Positions 55,595 to 64,000 of a stretch of 64,000 nucleotides of DNA are shown here, one piece after another. Each line of letters starts with the position of its first letter. Position 1 is the first letter of the stretch. The notes under the pieces were generated by a model. The model saw nothing but the letters and a program-made list of their open reading frames with translations, did no database searches and was not told the origin of the DNA. The DNA comes from Bacillus litorisediminis (GTDB lineage: Bacteria > Bacillota > Bacilli > Bacillales > JC228), in contig NZ_JAKZKT010000007.1 of the NCBI RefSeq assembly GCF_022808645.1, positions 1 through 64,000 of the forward strand. The letters run 5' to 3'. The position numbers and the translations under genes are program-made.

Positions 55595-56560
55595 ATGTCT
55601 AAGTCTTCTATGATGCTATCAATTTTGTGGCTGCTGAAGAGTGGCCGGCGTATTACGGCTAAGGAGATAGCAGATGCTTTAGAAATTAATATCCGTACCG
55701 TTTACCGTTACATAGACTCATTATGTGCAAGCGGGGTTCCGATTATCGCCGATTCTGGCCATAATGGCGGTTACAGCTTGCTTCATGATTTGGCTGAAGC
55801 ACCCCTGTTTTTTGATATAGAAGAACAAAAGGCGCTGAATCATGCTGCGATTTATGCGCAAGAATCCGGATATCCCTTTAGCGATGCATTGAATCGGGCC
55901 ATAACAAAGCTGAACCTATACACGAATGAAACTCAACAAAGTTTGATTAACCGCCATACCAAAGGCTTCGATATCATTCAGCCGCCTGCTGATCCCTCCA
56001 TTGAAGCAACTCTGCAAATTTTAGAAACTGCGGTTGCAGAAAGCAGGACACTTTTAATTTCTTACCAAAAGGGAAAATCGAATACATTTTCTAACAGACA
56101 CTTGGATCCTTATGGTTTAGTTCATTGGAAAAACAGATGGTATATCGTTGGGTATTGTCACCTGCGCCAAGAAGTTCGCAGTTTTCGTGTCGATCGAATT
56201 GTTACTGTTACTGAAACAGAGATAACGTTCAACCGGCCCGAGGATTTTTCAATTCGTTCCTTTTTTCTAAAATCTCTGCTCCCAGATACAGACTCAAAAG
56301 ATTCTTTTGTCACCGTAAAAATTCATGCCCATCCCCAGGTAATCAAAGAACTCTCTTCTCATTGGAGCCTATGGCCCGCTTTGGTAGATGGCACTGAAAC
56401 GGAAGCTCATTTTAAGCTAAAGAAAGAAATAGCTTTTTATTATTTACCCTACTCTCTTCTCCCATACGGCAGGGCTATTGAAATCCTCGAACCTGTTGAG
56501 ATCAAAGAACAAATGCTGACGGTGCTCGAGAATTTATTACAGCATTATCAAAAAATGTAG
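55595..56560 (+). CDS. YafY-type HTH/WYL transcriptional regulator
   Basis: 321 residues. N-terminal winged helix (MLSILWLLKSGRRITAKEIADALEINIRTVYRYIDSLCASGVPI), then a WYL domain (TLLISYQKGKSNTFSNRHLDPYGLVHWKNRWYIVGYCHLRQEVRSFRVDRI) and a C-terminal WCX extension. Such regulators sense nucleic acid or small ligands. The ATG at 55595 is favoured; GTG 55586 is only 2 nt from AAAGGA. Two DinB-family genes follow on the same strand, so they may be its targets. Confidence 0.88.
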   Translation: MSKSSMMLSILWLLKSGRRITAKEIADALEINIRTVYRYIDSLCASGVPIIADSGHNGGYSLLHDLAEAPLFFDIEEQKALNHAAIYAQESGYPFSDALNRAITKLNLYTNETQQSLINRHTKGFDIIQPPADPSIEATLQILETAVAESRTLLISYQKGKSNTFSNRHLDPYGLVHWKNRWYIVGYCHLRQEVRSFRVDRIVTVTETEITFNRPEDFSIRSFFLKSLLPDTDSKDSFVTVKIHAHPQVIKELSSHWSLWPALVDGTETEAHFKLKKEIAFYYLPYSLLPYGRAIEILEPVEIKEQMLTVLENLLQHYQKM

Positions 56561-56631
56561 CTTCACTGACCATATCTGTCAGTGAACATATTCTATGATA
56601 ATCATGCAAACTAAAGGAAAGGTGATGGAAC

Positions 56632-57081
56632 ATGATTGAGAGATCCCTTAAAGACTGGCTAACACACAGGCGAGTCCTGGAGGAGCTTTTAAAAACAGTG
56701 AAGGATACCGACGTTAACTTTAAGCCTTGGGACGGGGCTATGACACTAGGTCAACTTGCTTTACATATTGCCGGATGGGCAGATACTTTTATTACTTTGA
56801 CAAAAACAGGGGAGTTTTCAAAACCCGAGAATATGAATTATACAACCATGACCGAAGTCCGTGAAGCCGTTCATGAATTAACCGAAAAAACAGTCACCAC
56901 ATACTCCTCCCTGACACCTGAAGATTTAGAAGCAGTACGCACGTTCCCTATCTCAAACTTTCAATTACCGGGGAAAGTATATCTCAAAATTATTTACGAC
57001 CATGAAGTCCATCATAAAGGACAGCTATATATTTACGCACGGATGACTGGCGTTGAGAAAGTCCCATTTTTCCGAGCTTAA
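56632..57081 (+). CDS. DinB-family protein (first of two)
   Basis: 149 residues, a four-helix DinB/YfiT-like fold with the metal-binding His in LALHIAGWAD and HEVHHKGQLYIYARMTG near the C-terminus (three-His site). Members act as metal-dependent thiol or bacillithiol transferases or hydrolases; the substrate is unknown. Its end overlaps the spurious upstream extension of the next gene. Confidence 0.88.
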   Translation: MIERSLKDWLTHRRVLEELLKTVKDTDVNFKPWDGAMTLGQLALHIAGWADTFITLTKTGEFSKPENMNYTTMTEVREAVHELTEKTVTTYSSLTPEDLEAVRTFPISNFQLPGKVYLKIIYDHEVHHKGQLYIYARMTGVEKVPFFRA

Positions 57082-57109
57082 TCCAATCTTAATAAAAGGA
57101 GCTGCAAAA

Positions 57110-57616
57110 ATGAATCCAACAATGAAGCTTTTCCGCTACCACCAATGGGCCAATCAAAAGTATTTTCAGCATTTACAAGAACTGCCTGAAAATGTATTAG
57201 ACAAAAAAGTCGAGAGTGTTTTTTCTTCTATTCGAGAAGTTCTGGTTCACATGATTATCGTTGATTCCGCCTGGCTGTTTGGGATTAAAGGTATGGAATT
57301 AGAGACCTTTGTCCAATCCAGGGATGAGCGGATCAAAAAACTAACGAATATGAGCCTTGAAGAACTCGAAGCTGCTTATTCTGAGGTAATGGAGGATTAT
57401 GAACATTTTCTGAAGCCAATAAATGATCCCCATGCTCCGCATACGGTAAGCCATCCGTACTTCGGTTCATTAGAAACATCCTATGCCGAGCTGTATCAGC
57501 ATATCGTCAATCACGGCACGTACCATCGCGGCAATATGACCGCCATGCTGCGCCAAATGGGACATCCCGGCCCATCAACCGATTTTATTTTTTATTTATA
57601 TGAGGTAAATAAGTAA
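57110..57616 (+). CDS. DinB-family protein (second of two)
   Basis: 168 residues. LFRYHQWANQKYFQHLQEL at the start, VLVHMIIVDSAWLFGI for the first His, and YQHIVNHGTYHRGNMTAMLRQMGHP for the other two, typical of the DinB/DUF664 group. ATG 57110 follows AAAGGAG by 8 nt; the in-frame ATG at 57053 lies within the previous gene. It is probably in one operon with the WYL regulator and the first DinB gene; a terminator follows. Confidence 0.88.
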   Translation: MNPTMKLFRYHQWANQKYFQHLQELPENVLDKKVESVFSSIREVLVHMIIVDSAWLFGIKGMELETFVQSRDERIKKLTNMSLEELEAAYSEVMEDYEHFLKPINDPHAPHTVSHPYFGSLETSYAELYQHIVNHGTYHRGNMTAMLRQMGHPGPSTDFIFYLYEVNK

Positions 57617-57630
57617 ACTGTAAGGATAAC

Positions 57631-57662
57631 ACCGAAGATCTATTAGGGGTCTTCGGTTTTTT
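57631..57662 (+). terminator. Terminator of the WYL/DinB operon
   Basis: ACCGAAGA / TCTTCGGT with an 11-nt loop, followed by six T. Confidence 0.85.
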
Positions 57663-57683
57663 ACATTTATTTCTATTTATAAC

Positions 57684-58268
57684 TTATACTCTTTGCCGGT
57701 TCGACTTTACTATTTCTAAAAGCTGTTCTGCCATATAAATTGGACTATATTTGAATCCGCCATTCACCCACTCAATTATCAATCCTAATATTGCGTAGGC
57801 TTGGTAACTGGCGTGCAGCTCTTTATTAATTTTTGCGTTAGCAATATAATCTGAAAAATCCTGTAAAAATAGTTCTTTCAATACTTGGCAGATTCTATCC
57901 TCGTAGCCTGGTAATGCATTTGAATGAATCATAAGCGAATAAATATTTGCATATTTACTGACATGATCAAAAATCTTAATCGCAGATGATGTCAATTCAC
58001 TGACTTTAAATTGGTCAATATCCTTATAAGGTTCACGATAAGAAGCTATTAAATCAGCTATCACATCATCCATGATCTCTGACAGTATATCCTCCTTGTA
58101 TTGATAATGCTTATAAAATGTTCCCCGGTTAAGATCTGCTTTTTGAACAATATCCTTAACAGTAATATCCTTAAGATCTTTTTGCTGCATCAAGGATATA
58201 AGCGCTTCCCTTATGGCCATTTTCGATTTTACAATTCTTCGGTCAATCCCGCTCATTCTATTAGACAT
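57684..58268 (-). CDS. TetR/AcrR-family regulator
   Basis: 194 residues. N-terminal HTH (IREALISLMQQKDLKDITVKDIVQKADLNRGTFYKHYQYKEDIL) and a C-terminal ligand-binding helical domain of the type found with SDR or efflux genes. ATG at 58268 with AAAGGAGG 6 nt upstream; the upstream in-frame ATG at 58313 has no such site. It is divergent from an SDR gene whose promoter carries a palindrome, the usual arrangement for a repressor and its target. Confidence 0.9.
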   Translation of the reverse strand: MSNRMSGIDRRIVKSKMAIREALISLMQQKDLKDITVKDIVQKADLNRGTFYKHYQYKEDILSEIMDDVIADLIASYREPYKDIDQFKVSELTSSAIKIFDHVSKYANIYSLMIHSNALPGYEDRICQVLKELFLQDFSDYIANAKINKELHASYQAYAILGLIIEWVNGGFKYSPIYMAEQLLEIVKSNRQRV

Positions 58269-58357
58269 CGTATACCTCCTTTGTATAACATCAGCAGCAT
58301 AACGGACATTCATTCCAACTAGTGTTTATTAATAGACAAAACCAATAATTTTGCTGA

Positions 58358-58418
58358 TTGTACGGCATATTAGAACTAATTATACTATAAATGAGACAAG
58401 ATAATGAACACTTGTTCA
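58358..58418 (+). promoter_or_regulatory. SDR promoter with downstream operator palindrome
   Basis: -35 TTGTAC (58358-58363), 17 bp, -10 TATACT (58381-58386). Just past the expected start point lies TGAACA-CT-TGTTCA (58405-58418), a 14-bp palindrome suited to the divergent TetR protein. It also contains GAAC-N4-GTTC, but its centre (ACTT) does not fit the LexA pattern. Confidence 0.55.
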
Positions 58419-58463
58419 ATAATAGGTAAAACAATAGATTTCTTTTTACTAGGAGGGGTTGGA

Positions 58464-59225
58464 ATGAGATTAGAAAATAAAGTTGCCGTCGTTACCGGGG
58501 CCGCATCTGGTATGGGAAAAGCGATTGCTGAATTGTACGCGCAGGAAGGCGCTAAAGTTATCCTTGCAGATTTTAATCTAGAGGGTGCCGAACAAGTAGC
58601 GAACGGCATTATTAGTAATGGCGGAACGGCTAAAGCAATAAAGGCAAATGTAGCTGAGTTAGCAGATATTGAAAATATGATTGATACGGCAGTCAAAGAG
58701 TACGGAACCCTAGACATTCTCGTTAATAATGCGGGCATCATGGATGGATTTGAACCTGCCGGTGATATAACCGATGAAAAATGGGATCGCATTTTCGACG
58801 TTAATACAAAAGGTGTGATACGGGCTATCCGTAAAGCTATACCGATTTTTTTAGAAAATGGTACAGGTATAATTGTAAACATAGCTTCTACTGGAGGGTT
58901 TAATGGGGCACATGCTGGCGTCGCCTACACAGCCTCTAAGCACGCAGTTGTCGGAATTACCAAAAATACAGGGTATATGTATGCCAATAAAGGGATTCGC
59001 TGTAATGCAATCGCACCAGGCGCTACTGTCACGAATATTGCAGCTTCTATGAAAAATATTAATGAGTTTGGGGCAAGTCGTACTAAAATACCTCAATCCG
59101 TTGTACCTCGTGCGGGTCAACCAGAGGAAATCGCGAAAGTCGCCTTATTTTTAGCTTCTGATGAATCCAGTTTTGTCAATGGTACCATCGTTACTGCAGA
59201 TGCAGGCTGGACAGCTGCTTTTTAA
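58464..59225 (+). CDS. Short-chain dehydrogenase/reductase
   Basis: 253 residues, classical SDR. Cofactor motif TGAASGMGKAIAE, NNAGIMDGF, catalytic Ser (NIASTGGFNG), Tyr and Lys (YTASKHAVV), and the C-terminal LASDESSFVNGTIVTADAGW. It probably reduces or oxidises an alcohol/ketone with NAD(P). ATG at 58464 has AGGAGGGG 5 nt upstream; the in-frame start at 58404 overlaps the operator. Confidence 0.92.
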   Translation: MRLENKVAVVTGAASGMGKAIAELYAQEGAKVILADFNLEGAEQVANGIISNGGTAKAIKANVAELADIENMIDTAVKEYGTLDILVNNAGIMDGFEPAGDITDEKWDRIFDVNTKGVIRAIRKAIPIFLENGTGIIVNIASTGGFNGAHAGVAYTASKHAVVGITKNTGYMYANKGIRCNAIAPGATVTNIAASMKNINEFGASRTKIPQSVVPRAGQPEEIAKVALFLASDESSFVNGTIVTADAGWTAAF

Positions 59226-59263
59226 TAATGAAACAAATGAATTATTTCTTGCTATAAGTAAAT

Positions 59264-59297
59264 AGAAGGCCAGCACTTTTAATTGTGCTGGTCTTCT
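59264..59297 (+). terminator. Terminator of the SDR gene
   Basis: AAGGCCAGCAC / GTGCTGGTCTT with one G-U pair and an 8-nt loop. Confidence 0.8.
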
Positions 59298-59314
59298 GTT
59301 GTACTTTAAGAAAA

Positions 59315-59345
59315 CCAAAAAAGACCTCTTGAAATATAGAGGCCT
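59315..59345 (-). terminator. Terminator of the glycosyltransferase gene
   Basis: GACCTCT / AGAGGCC with one G-U pair; minus strand continues with TTTTTT. Confidence 0.75.
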
Positions 59346-59366
59346 ATTCATACTATAGTAAAATAC

Positions 59367-60179
59367 TTATAGTCCGCGATAAATGACCGGCTTCCCGTCC
59401 CACACGATTTTCGACTGGGCCCTTTTACTTTTTACAAAAGGGTGTTCCATCATCGTCCAAAAATTCTCTTGTGAAAGACTGCCAAGCTGATGCTTGTCAG
59501 AAAACCGCTGGAGATAGACTTGTCGCCTTTCGTTTAATTCGGCTGATATGTTGCCTCCATTTGGAGTAAAGGCATAGATCGTACTGGCTACTGGAAGTTT
59601 TTTTACGGTAAAACCATTGTTGATAACTTGCAGAAAGAAGTCCCAATCCCAATAGTTATGTACTTCCTCATCAAAGCTGCCTATCCTTTTATGAATCTCT
59701 TTTCGATACATAGAACCGGAAGAAATATAAGGATTAAACTTTCGGATTAGCTCGCGATCCAATTCATAAGCAAAAATGGTCCGGGATTGAGGGTAACGAA
59801 CTCCATTATCCGCTATAAAATCAACCATCTCCACATCGGTATAGACAAAGTCGGCATCCTGTATGGCGCTGACCATCCTTTCTACATGGTCCGGAACAAC
59901 AAAATCGTCATCATCACAAAGCATGATGAAGGTCCCTTCTGCATGGGCAAGCCCCTCATTGCGGCATCCTACATGATGCAGCTTTTGGGACGGAGTAATT
60001 TGTTTTATATGAAGTTCAGGGTAAAGGATTGGAATCCGATCAACCCGCTCCCCCCGATCATTCACAATAATGATTTCAAAATCCTGTAACGTCTGTCTTG
60101 AAAGCGACTCCACCAGCTCAGACAAAGGGCCTAAACGATTATAAGTGGGAATAATCACTGATACTAAAGGCTTTTTCAT
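59367..60179 (-). CDS. Family 2 glycosyltransferase
   Basis: 270 residues. GT-A fold start VSVIIPTYNRLGPLSELVESLSRQTLQDFEIIIVND, nucleotide-binding DDDDF (CDDDDFVVPDHVE), acceptor region YWDWDFFLQVINNGF. It transfers a sugar from a nucleotide donor, probably to a surface glycan. ATG at 60179 with GGAGAG about 8 nt upstream. Array D begins only about 90 bp upstream, so its promoter must lie in that short gap or inside the repeats. Confidence 0.9.
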   Translation of the reverse strand: MKKPLVSVIIPTYNRLGPLSELVESLSRQTLQDFEIIIVNDRGERVDRIPILYPELHIKQITPSQKLHHVGCRNEGLAHAEGTFIMLCDDDDFVVPDHVERMVSAIQDADFVYTDVEMVDFIADNGVRYPQSRTIFAYELDRELIRKFNPYISSGSMYRKEIHKRIGSFDEEVHNYWDWDFFLQVINNGFTVKKLPVASTIYAFTPNGGNISAELNERRQVYLQRFSDKHQLGSLSQENFWTMMEHPFVKSKRAQSKIVWDGKPVIYRGL

Positions 60180-60261
60180 TGACTTTGGCTCTCCGTTCTT
60201 CGATTTATTTCTATTGTAAACCAATTGCTTGAGAATCTGCTAAAGAAAACGAGGAACCGAT

Positions 60262-60890
60262 GGGCGTACAGCACATATATGGCGAGGAGCGGCACATATA
60301 CGGCAGCAGACCGCACATATATGACGAGAAACGGCACGTAAAAGGTGTGGAGCGGCACATAAACAACGGGGAGCGGCACATATACGGCGACGCACAGCAC
60401 ATAAATGACGAGAAACTGCACATATACGGCGACAGACGGCACATAATTCGAGGAACGGCACATTTACGGCGACAGACCGCACATAAATGACGGGGAGCGG
60501 CACATAAACGGAACGAATGGCACATAAAAGGTGTGGAGCGGCACATATACGGCGACAGACCGCACATATATGACGAGGAGCGGCACATATACGGCGGCAG
60601 ACCGCACATAAATGACGAGGAACGGCACATATACGGCGGCAGACCGCACATAAATCGACGAACGGCACATATACGGCGGCAGACCGCACATAAATCGACG
60701 AACGGCACATATACGGCGGCAGACCGCACATAAATGACGGGGAGCGGCACATATACGGCGACGCACAGCACATATTTGGCGACGCACGGCACATAAACGG
60801 AACGAATGGCACATAAAAGGTGTGGAGCGGCACATAAACGGAACCAATGGCACATAAAAGGTGTAAGCGGCACATAAACGGTTGCGCACT
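60262..60890 (+). repeat. Repeat array D: ~30 units of 20-22 bp, GGCACATAA family
   Basis: About 30 units with core CGGCACATAA, CGGCACATAT or CGCACATAA on the plus strand, the same core as arrays A and B. Tails differ: TACGGCGACAGAC, ATGACGAGGAG, ACGGAACGAAT and AAGGTGTGGAG recur. Two unit types alternate in much of the array, and a pair (TACGGCGGCAGAC unit plus a shortened ATCGACGAA unit) is tandemly duplicated around 60620-60730. Confidence 0.95.
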
Positions 60891-60915
60891 TCGTATAATC
60901 GACGAAGTACACGAT

Positions 60916-60950
60916 AAAAAGAGGCACTCTCCACAAAGCACCTCTTTCCT
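60916..60950 (-). terminator. Terminator of the 60951 gene
   Basis: AAGAGG pairs with CCTCTT, extended by G-U pairs, and is followed by TTTTT on the minus strand. Confidence 0.7.
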
Positions 60951-61403
60951 CTAATAGTTATAATCCCACAATACCTTCCAATCCCCATCTTCTTCTACTG
61001 TATAGCAATAAAACACCATATCGAATAGCCCGAACTGACTTTTAAAAGTAAGAGTGACCTCAACCTGATAAACATTTTGAAAGACGGGACCGTCCTTCCC
61101 CAATGTCCACCTGTTAAGTTTATCTGTATCCCCAATTTCTACGTCAAATGTATCTACTGCCATATGTCCGAAAAAGACGTGGTTTTTGGTTTGAATATAG
61201 TCGCTTTTATCAAATCGTTTTTTCATTTCTGAATGGAACAGTTCCCAAGAGTTACCGAAGTCGCCATCCTTTTCATACTCATAAAATAGTTCCACGACTT
61301 CTTCAGGACTATTGGCTCCAAAAGTCGAGACACCGAAAAATCCGATCACCAGGACAAGTCCTAACAAAAGGACAAACAACCAACCCTTTCTTTTTCTGCG
61401 CAT
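60951..61403 (-). CDS. Small membrane-anchored or secreted protein
   Basis: 150 residues. Basic start MRRKRKG, one hydrophobic helix (about 8-26), then an extracytoplasmic domain starting NSPEEVVELFYEYEKDGDFGNSWELFHSEMKKRF and ending DGDWKVLWDYNY, which resembles NTF2-like/DUF4878-type folds. Function unknown. It sits between two repeat arrays of different families (D and E). Confidence 0.7.
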   Translation of the reverse strand: MRRKRKGWLFVLLLGLVLVIGFFGVSTFGANSPEEVVELFYEYEKDGDFGNSWELFHSEMKKRFDKSDYIQTKNHVFFGHMAVDTFDVEIGDTDKLNRWTLGKDGPVFQNVYQVEVTLTFKSQFGLFDMVFYCYTVEEDGDWKVLWDYNY

Positions 61404-61495
61404 ACACTTCTCCTTGTTGTTCTAGGGTTTTTACAGCCTGTTTTATATATATGAGTGGGGTTGGCCGGTTATGTTTAGACGGGCTTTCTCATAGG

Positions 61496-62132
61496 ATTTT
61501 GATCTTTTGAAATAGAGTTTGACTGACAGAAAGTGTTTTGGCTGATAAAAAGTATGTTTGACTGATAAAATAGGTTTTTGACCCATAGAAACCAATTTTG
61601 ACTGATAGAATAGGTTTTTGACCCATAGAAATCAATTTTGACTGATAGAATAGGGTTTTGACCCATAGAAACCAATTTTGACTGATAGAATAGGTTTTTG
61701 ACCCGTAAAAACCAATTTTGACAGATAAAATAGGGTTTTGACCCATAGAAACCAATTTTGACTGATAGAATAGGTTTTTGACCCGTAGAAACCAATTTTG
61801 ACTGATTAAATAGGGTTTTGACCCATAGAAATCAATTTTGACTGATAGAATAGGGTTTTTGACCCATAGAAACCAATTTTGACTGGTAGAATAGAATTTT
61901 TGACCCACAGAAACCAATTTTGACTGATAGAATAGGTTTTTGACCGATAGAAACCAAATTTGACTGATAGAATAGGTTTTTGACCCATAGAAAACAATTT
62001 TGACTGATAGAACTCTTGGTTTGACCGATAGAATCTCTGTTTTGACCGATAAACATCCTGATTCGACTGATAGAACTTGTTTTAGACCGATAAAACAAGA
62101 TTTTGACTGATAAAACAAGATTTTGACCGATA
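61496..62132 (+). repeat. Repeat array E: ~31 units of 19-21 bp, TTGACYGATAGAA family
   Basis: About 31 units with the core of array C. Two types alternate strictly through most of the array: TTTTGACTGATAGAATAGG and TTTTTGACCCATAGAAACC, giving a ~40-bp dimer period. The right end holds more diverged units with array-C-like cores (TTTGACCGATAGAA). Confidence 0.95.
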
Positions 62133-62194
62133 GATTTTTTTAGCAGCACCTGTCACTACCAGCCAATTAAGTAAAATTTATAATACCAGTAAAA

Positions 62195-62227
62195 AAGAGA
62201 ATCGCACCAAAAGGGTGAGATTCTCTT
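62195..62227 (-). terminator. Terminator of the M14 peptidase gene
   Basis: AAGAGAATC / GATTCTCTT with inner CACC / GGGTG pairing and six T on the minus strand. Confidence 0.85.
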
Positions 62228-62253
62228 AAGAAAAATTACATCTACATATCAGC

Positions 62254-64000
62254 TTAATCTCTGTCTCTTCCAATCTCAAAGAAGGATTTTTCTACTTTAT
62301 TGCTTTGAGTCTTCCATTGTTTTTCCTTCACTTTACCTTTGCCTTTCTTTTCAGCCTCAGAACCGACCGAATCATAGATGCTGTTTGCTAGGAATCTGTA
62401 GCTATATTGAGTGTGTCCTCTAAAGGAAAGGTCATTGGCAAACAGGGTAATCGTTGCATCTTCAAAGTCCTGAGTGAAGGCCATAATTTGTCCCTTCGCA
62501 TTTTCATGTCCTGGCCACCATCCAGAAACGTAGAAGTCATCACTGTTGCTAAAGGTAGCCAATACCTCGGCATCTTCAGGCACAGAGGTAATCCATGCCC
62601 CGTAAGCTGTATAAAGAAGCTCATCCGTCTCATAACCAGAGGTCAGTATGTGGTCATTGACTTTAGCTTTCACTAGCCCTTCATGGCCGTTTCTTGTGTA
62701 ATCAAAATCATACCCTGGAAGCAGCCCGCTGTTTTTCACCGCATTTAATGCGTTTACACCAATACCGACATAGGATTTTTCTGGCAGGAAATCGGCATTA
62801 AAGCTGCTATTGTCGCTAATGATTACATCCGCGTCTGCAGGGTTGACGAGAGTAAATCCGAGTTCTTGTAACGAGTATTTCAATTGTGAAGACCCCGTGA
62901 CGGCCACCTTTGGCTGTGAGATTTGCTCTGTTTTTAGTGAATTGGAGCTGCCGAATGGCCGTGCCTCAAAATAGTAGTTTTTCCCGTAAGCTTTTAAATC
63001 TTTTGTACTGACAATATAGTCTCCTTTGGCTACACCCGCTTTTGTTTCAATGGCTCTTTCTACAACAGCTCCATTTTCAAGGAGCTCATTTACAAGTTTG
63101 ATCGTATCATTGTTGGAGTTGGACAACACTTGCTTTGGCGCATTTCCTTCGATTTTGCCTGTTGGCAATGTTACGCTTTCTACTTCTTTCATATTTTGTT
63201 CAAAAGCACCAGGCTGACGAATTTCATGGATATCAAATCCTCTCAGTGCAGGGAAGTTCACGACAACCGGATCGTACATAGCTCCCCAGTCTGAGACATC
63301 CTCACCTTTATAGAGCATGGCATTGGCCAGACCGCGTTTTGCCTGATTCATCGGAATAACAAATGTACCTTTAGGATACAAGACCCCGTTGACTTTGATA
63401 TTTTTAGTGGTTTGTTCAACCTTGACACCGTTGCGAAGCAGATATTCAACCATTTTATATGCTTCAAGATTATTTTTTTGTTCGTTTTCATCGGTTGGGA
63501 TTGCATAATAGTCCGGGAAGAAGTTTTCGTTTTCCCCTCTTATACGCCCGATCTCTTCACCGAGAGCATTGACAAAATACGGATCGACCGCGCGGTTATC
63601 TTCACCGTTGATACCGCGTTTAAAAATTTCAAGCTGGTCCTTGTATAACTGATCCTTATTTTCGGTTACATATAAGACAGCCCCCAGACCGGCACCTACC
63701 ATTGCACGAAGACCTTCCTGGCTTAACGCCGGAACTTCAATTGTATGGCCGAACGAGCCGTGCAGCATCGCATACATGGCCGTGTAGGCAGGAGTCATAT
63801 CATCCCAGCCATCCTTATAATCGAGAGCCGGAATTAAATAAGAATTGTAAGCAGAGTTTGCGATTCCGGCCTGTCCCATCGCATGGGCCTGTTCAATCAT
63901 ATTGTTGTAAAGCAAATCATATTCAAAGTTTGGATTATGCGGAGGGGTGGTCGGTTCTATTAAAAATCCGCCTACATAACCATGCATATCAAGGAAGGAC
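62254..64000 (-). CDS. M14-family zinc carboxypeptidase-like protein, 3' part
   Basis: Partial: at least 582 residues; the start lies beyond the window end. The visible part begins FLDMHGYVGGFLIEPTTPPHNPNFEYDL, holding a zinc-ligand-type His of the M14 fold, and HGSFGHTIEVPALS, with the catalytic-type Glu. A long C-terminal region (from about SNSNNDTIKLVNELLENGAVVERAI) of alpha/beta type resembles the glutamine-amidotransferase-like extensions of large Bacillus M14 peptidases. Probably secreted, but the signal peptide is outside the window. Confidence 0.8.
   Translation of the reverse strand, partial: SFLDMHGYVGGFLIEPTTPPHNPNFEYDLLYNNMIEQAHAMGQAGIANSAYNSYLIPALDYKDGWDDMTPAYTAMYAMLHGSFGHTIEVPALSQEGLRAMVGAGLGAVLYVTENKDQLYKDQLEIFKRGINGEDNRAVDPYFVNALGEEIGRIRGENENFFPDYYAIPTDENEQKNNLEAYKMVEYLLRNGVKVEQTTKNIKVNGVLYPKGTFVIPMNQAKRGLANAMLYKGEDVSDWGAMYDPVVVNFPALRGFDIHEIRQPGAFEQNMKEVESVTLPTGKIEGNAPKQVLSNSNNDTIKLVNELLENGAVVERAIETKAGVAKGDYIVSTKDLKAYGKNYYFEARPFGSSNSLKTEQISQPKVAVTGSSQLKYSLQELGFTLVNPADADVIISDNSSFNADFLPEKSYVGIGVNALNAVKNSGLLPGYDFDYTRNGHEGLVKAKVNDHILTSGYETDELLYTAYGAWITSVPEDAEVLATFSNSDDFYVSGWWPGHENAKGQIMAFTQDFEDATITLFANDLSFRGHTQYSYRFLANSIYDSVGSEAEKKGKGKVKEKQWKTQSNKVEKSFFEIGRDRD

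Noticed and set aside
58405..58418. LexA box upstream of the SDR gene
   Set aside because: GAAC-ACTT-GTTC breaks the RNRY centre, and a divergent TetR gene explains the palindrome better.
60176..60988. Cys/Tyr-rich ORFs in array D
   Set aside because: Several frames open at once across the repeats; they overlap the real gene at 60951.
61475..62149. Repeat ORFs in array E
   Set aside because: Overlapping frames of the same repeat; no ribosome binding sites.

Overview
The window looks like a chromosomal segment of a low-GC, spore-forming Bacillaceae bacterium. Reasons: AGGAGG-type ribosome binding sites with many TTG and GTG starts, T-tailed hairpin terminators between almost every pair of operons, the hut and opp operon layouts, and protein families typical of Bacillus relatives (Vpr-like subtilase, YvbJ/TcaA-like protein, LCP protein, AimR receptor, ECF41 sigma factor). 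The genus cannot be fixed from the sequence alone. No rRNA, tRNA, insertion sequence, phage structural gene or CRISPR array was seen.

Layout. 1-6.4 kb: small metabolic and regulatory genes (VOC protein, AraC regulator, SLH-anchored esterase, AbrB-type transporter, fructokinase). 6.6-13.6 kb: two very large secreted proteins, a Vpr-like protease and a multidomain nuclease ending in cohesin- and dockerin-like parts. 13.9-16.5 kb: a NERD-domain gene between two long arrays of 21-bp repeats pointing away from it. 16.5-24.1 kb: acetyltransferase plus AEC transporter, then a complete oppABCDF operon. 24.1-26.0 kb: a second NERD gene whose stop codon lies in the first unit of another ~20-21-bp array. 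26.0-29.4 kb: an ECF41 sigma factor and its oxidoreductase partner behind a recognisable ECF41 promoter, and an orphan AimR-type receptor. 29.6-48 kb: transporters, a TcaA-like protein, an MFS exporter with an attenuator-like leader, a MraY paralog, lipoproteins, a catechol-type dioxygenase, a tandem pair of unknown membrane-anchored proteins, an LCP protein, a LexA-boxed second sliding clamp, and three more repeat clusters. 48.3-55.3 kb: histidine utilisation (hutU, hutI, hutG, a YjiH-type permease and a response regulator) without hutH. 55.6-64 kb: a WYL regulator with two DinB proteins, a TetR/SDR pair, a glycosyltransferase, two more large repeat arrays, and the 3' part of an M14 peptidase gene.

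The most unusual content is the intergenic repeats. Five large arrays (about 630-830 bp each) and one short one consist of ~20-21-bp units with a conserved 9-14-nt core and a variable remainder. There are two main core families, GGCACATAA (three arrays) and TTGACYGATAGAA (two arrays), plus a third, TTTAAACGAACTCA. Two arrays of the first family flank one NERD gene; one array of the second family starts in the stop codon of the other NERD gene. Both NERD proteins carry a nuclease-like domain, a four-cysteine zinc ribbon and a C-terminal helix-turn-helix-like segment. This suggests an uncharacterised system of nuclease paralogs, each paired with its own satellite-like DNA repeat. The pairing is inferred from position; binding or cleavage is not shown by the sequence.
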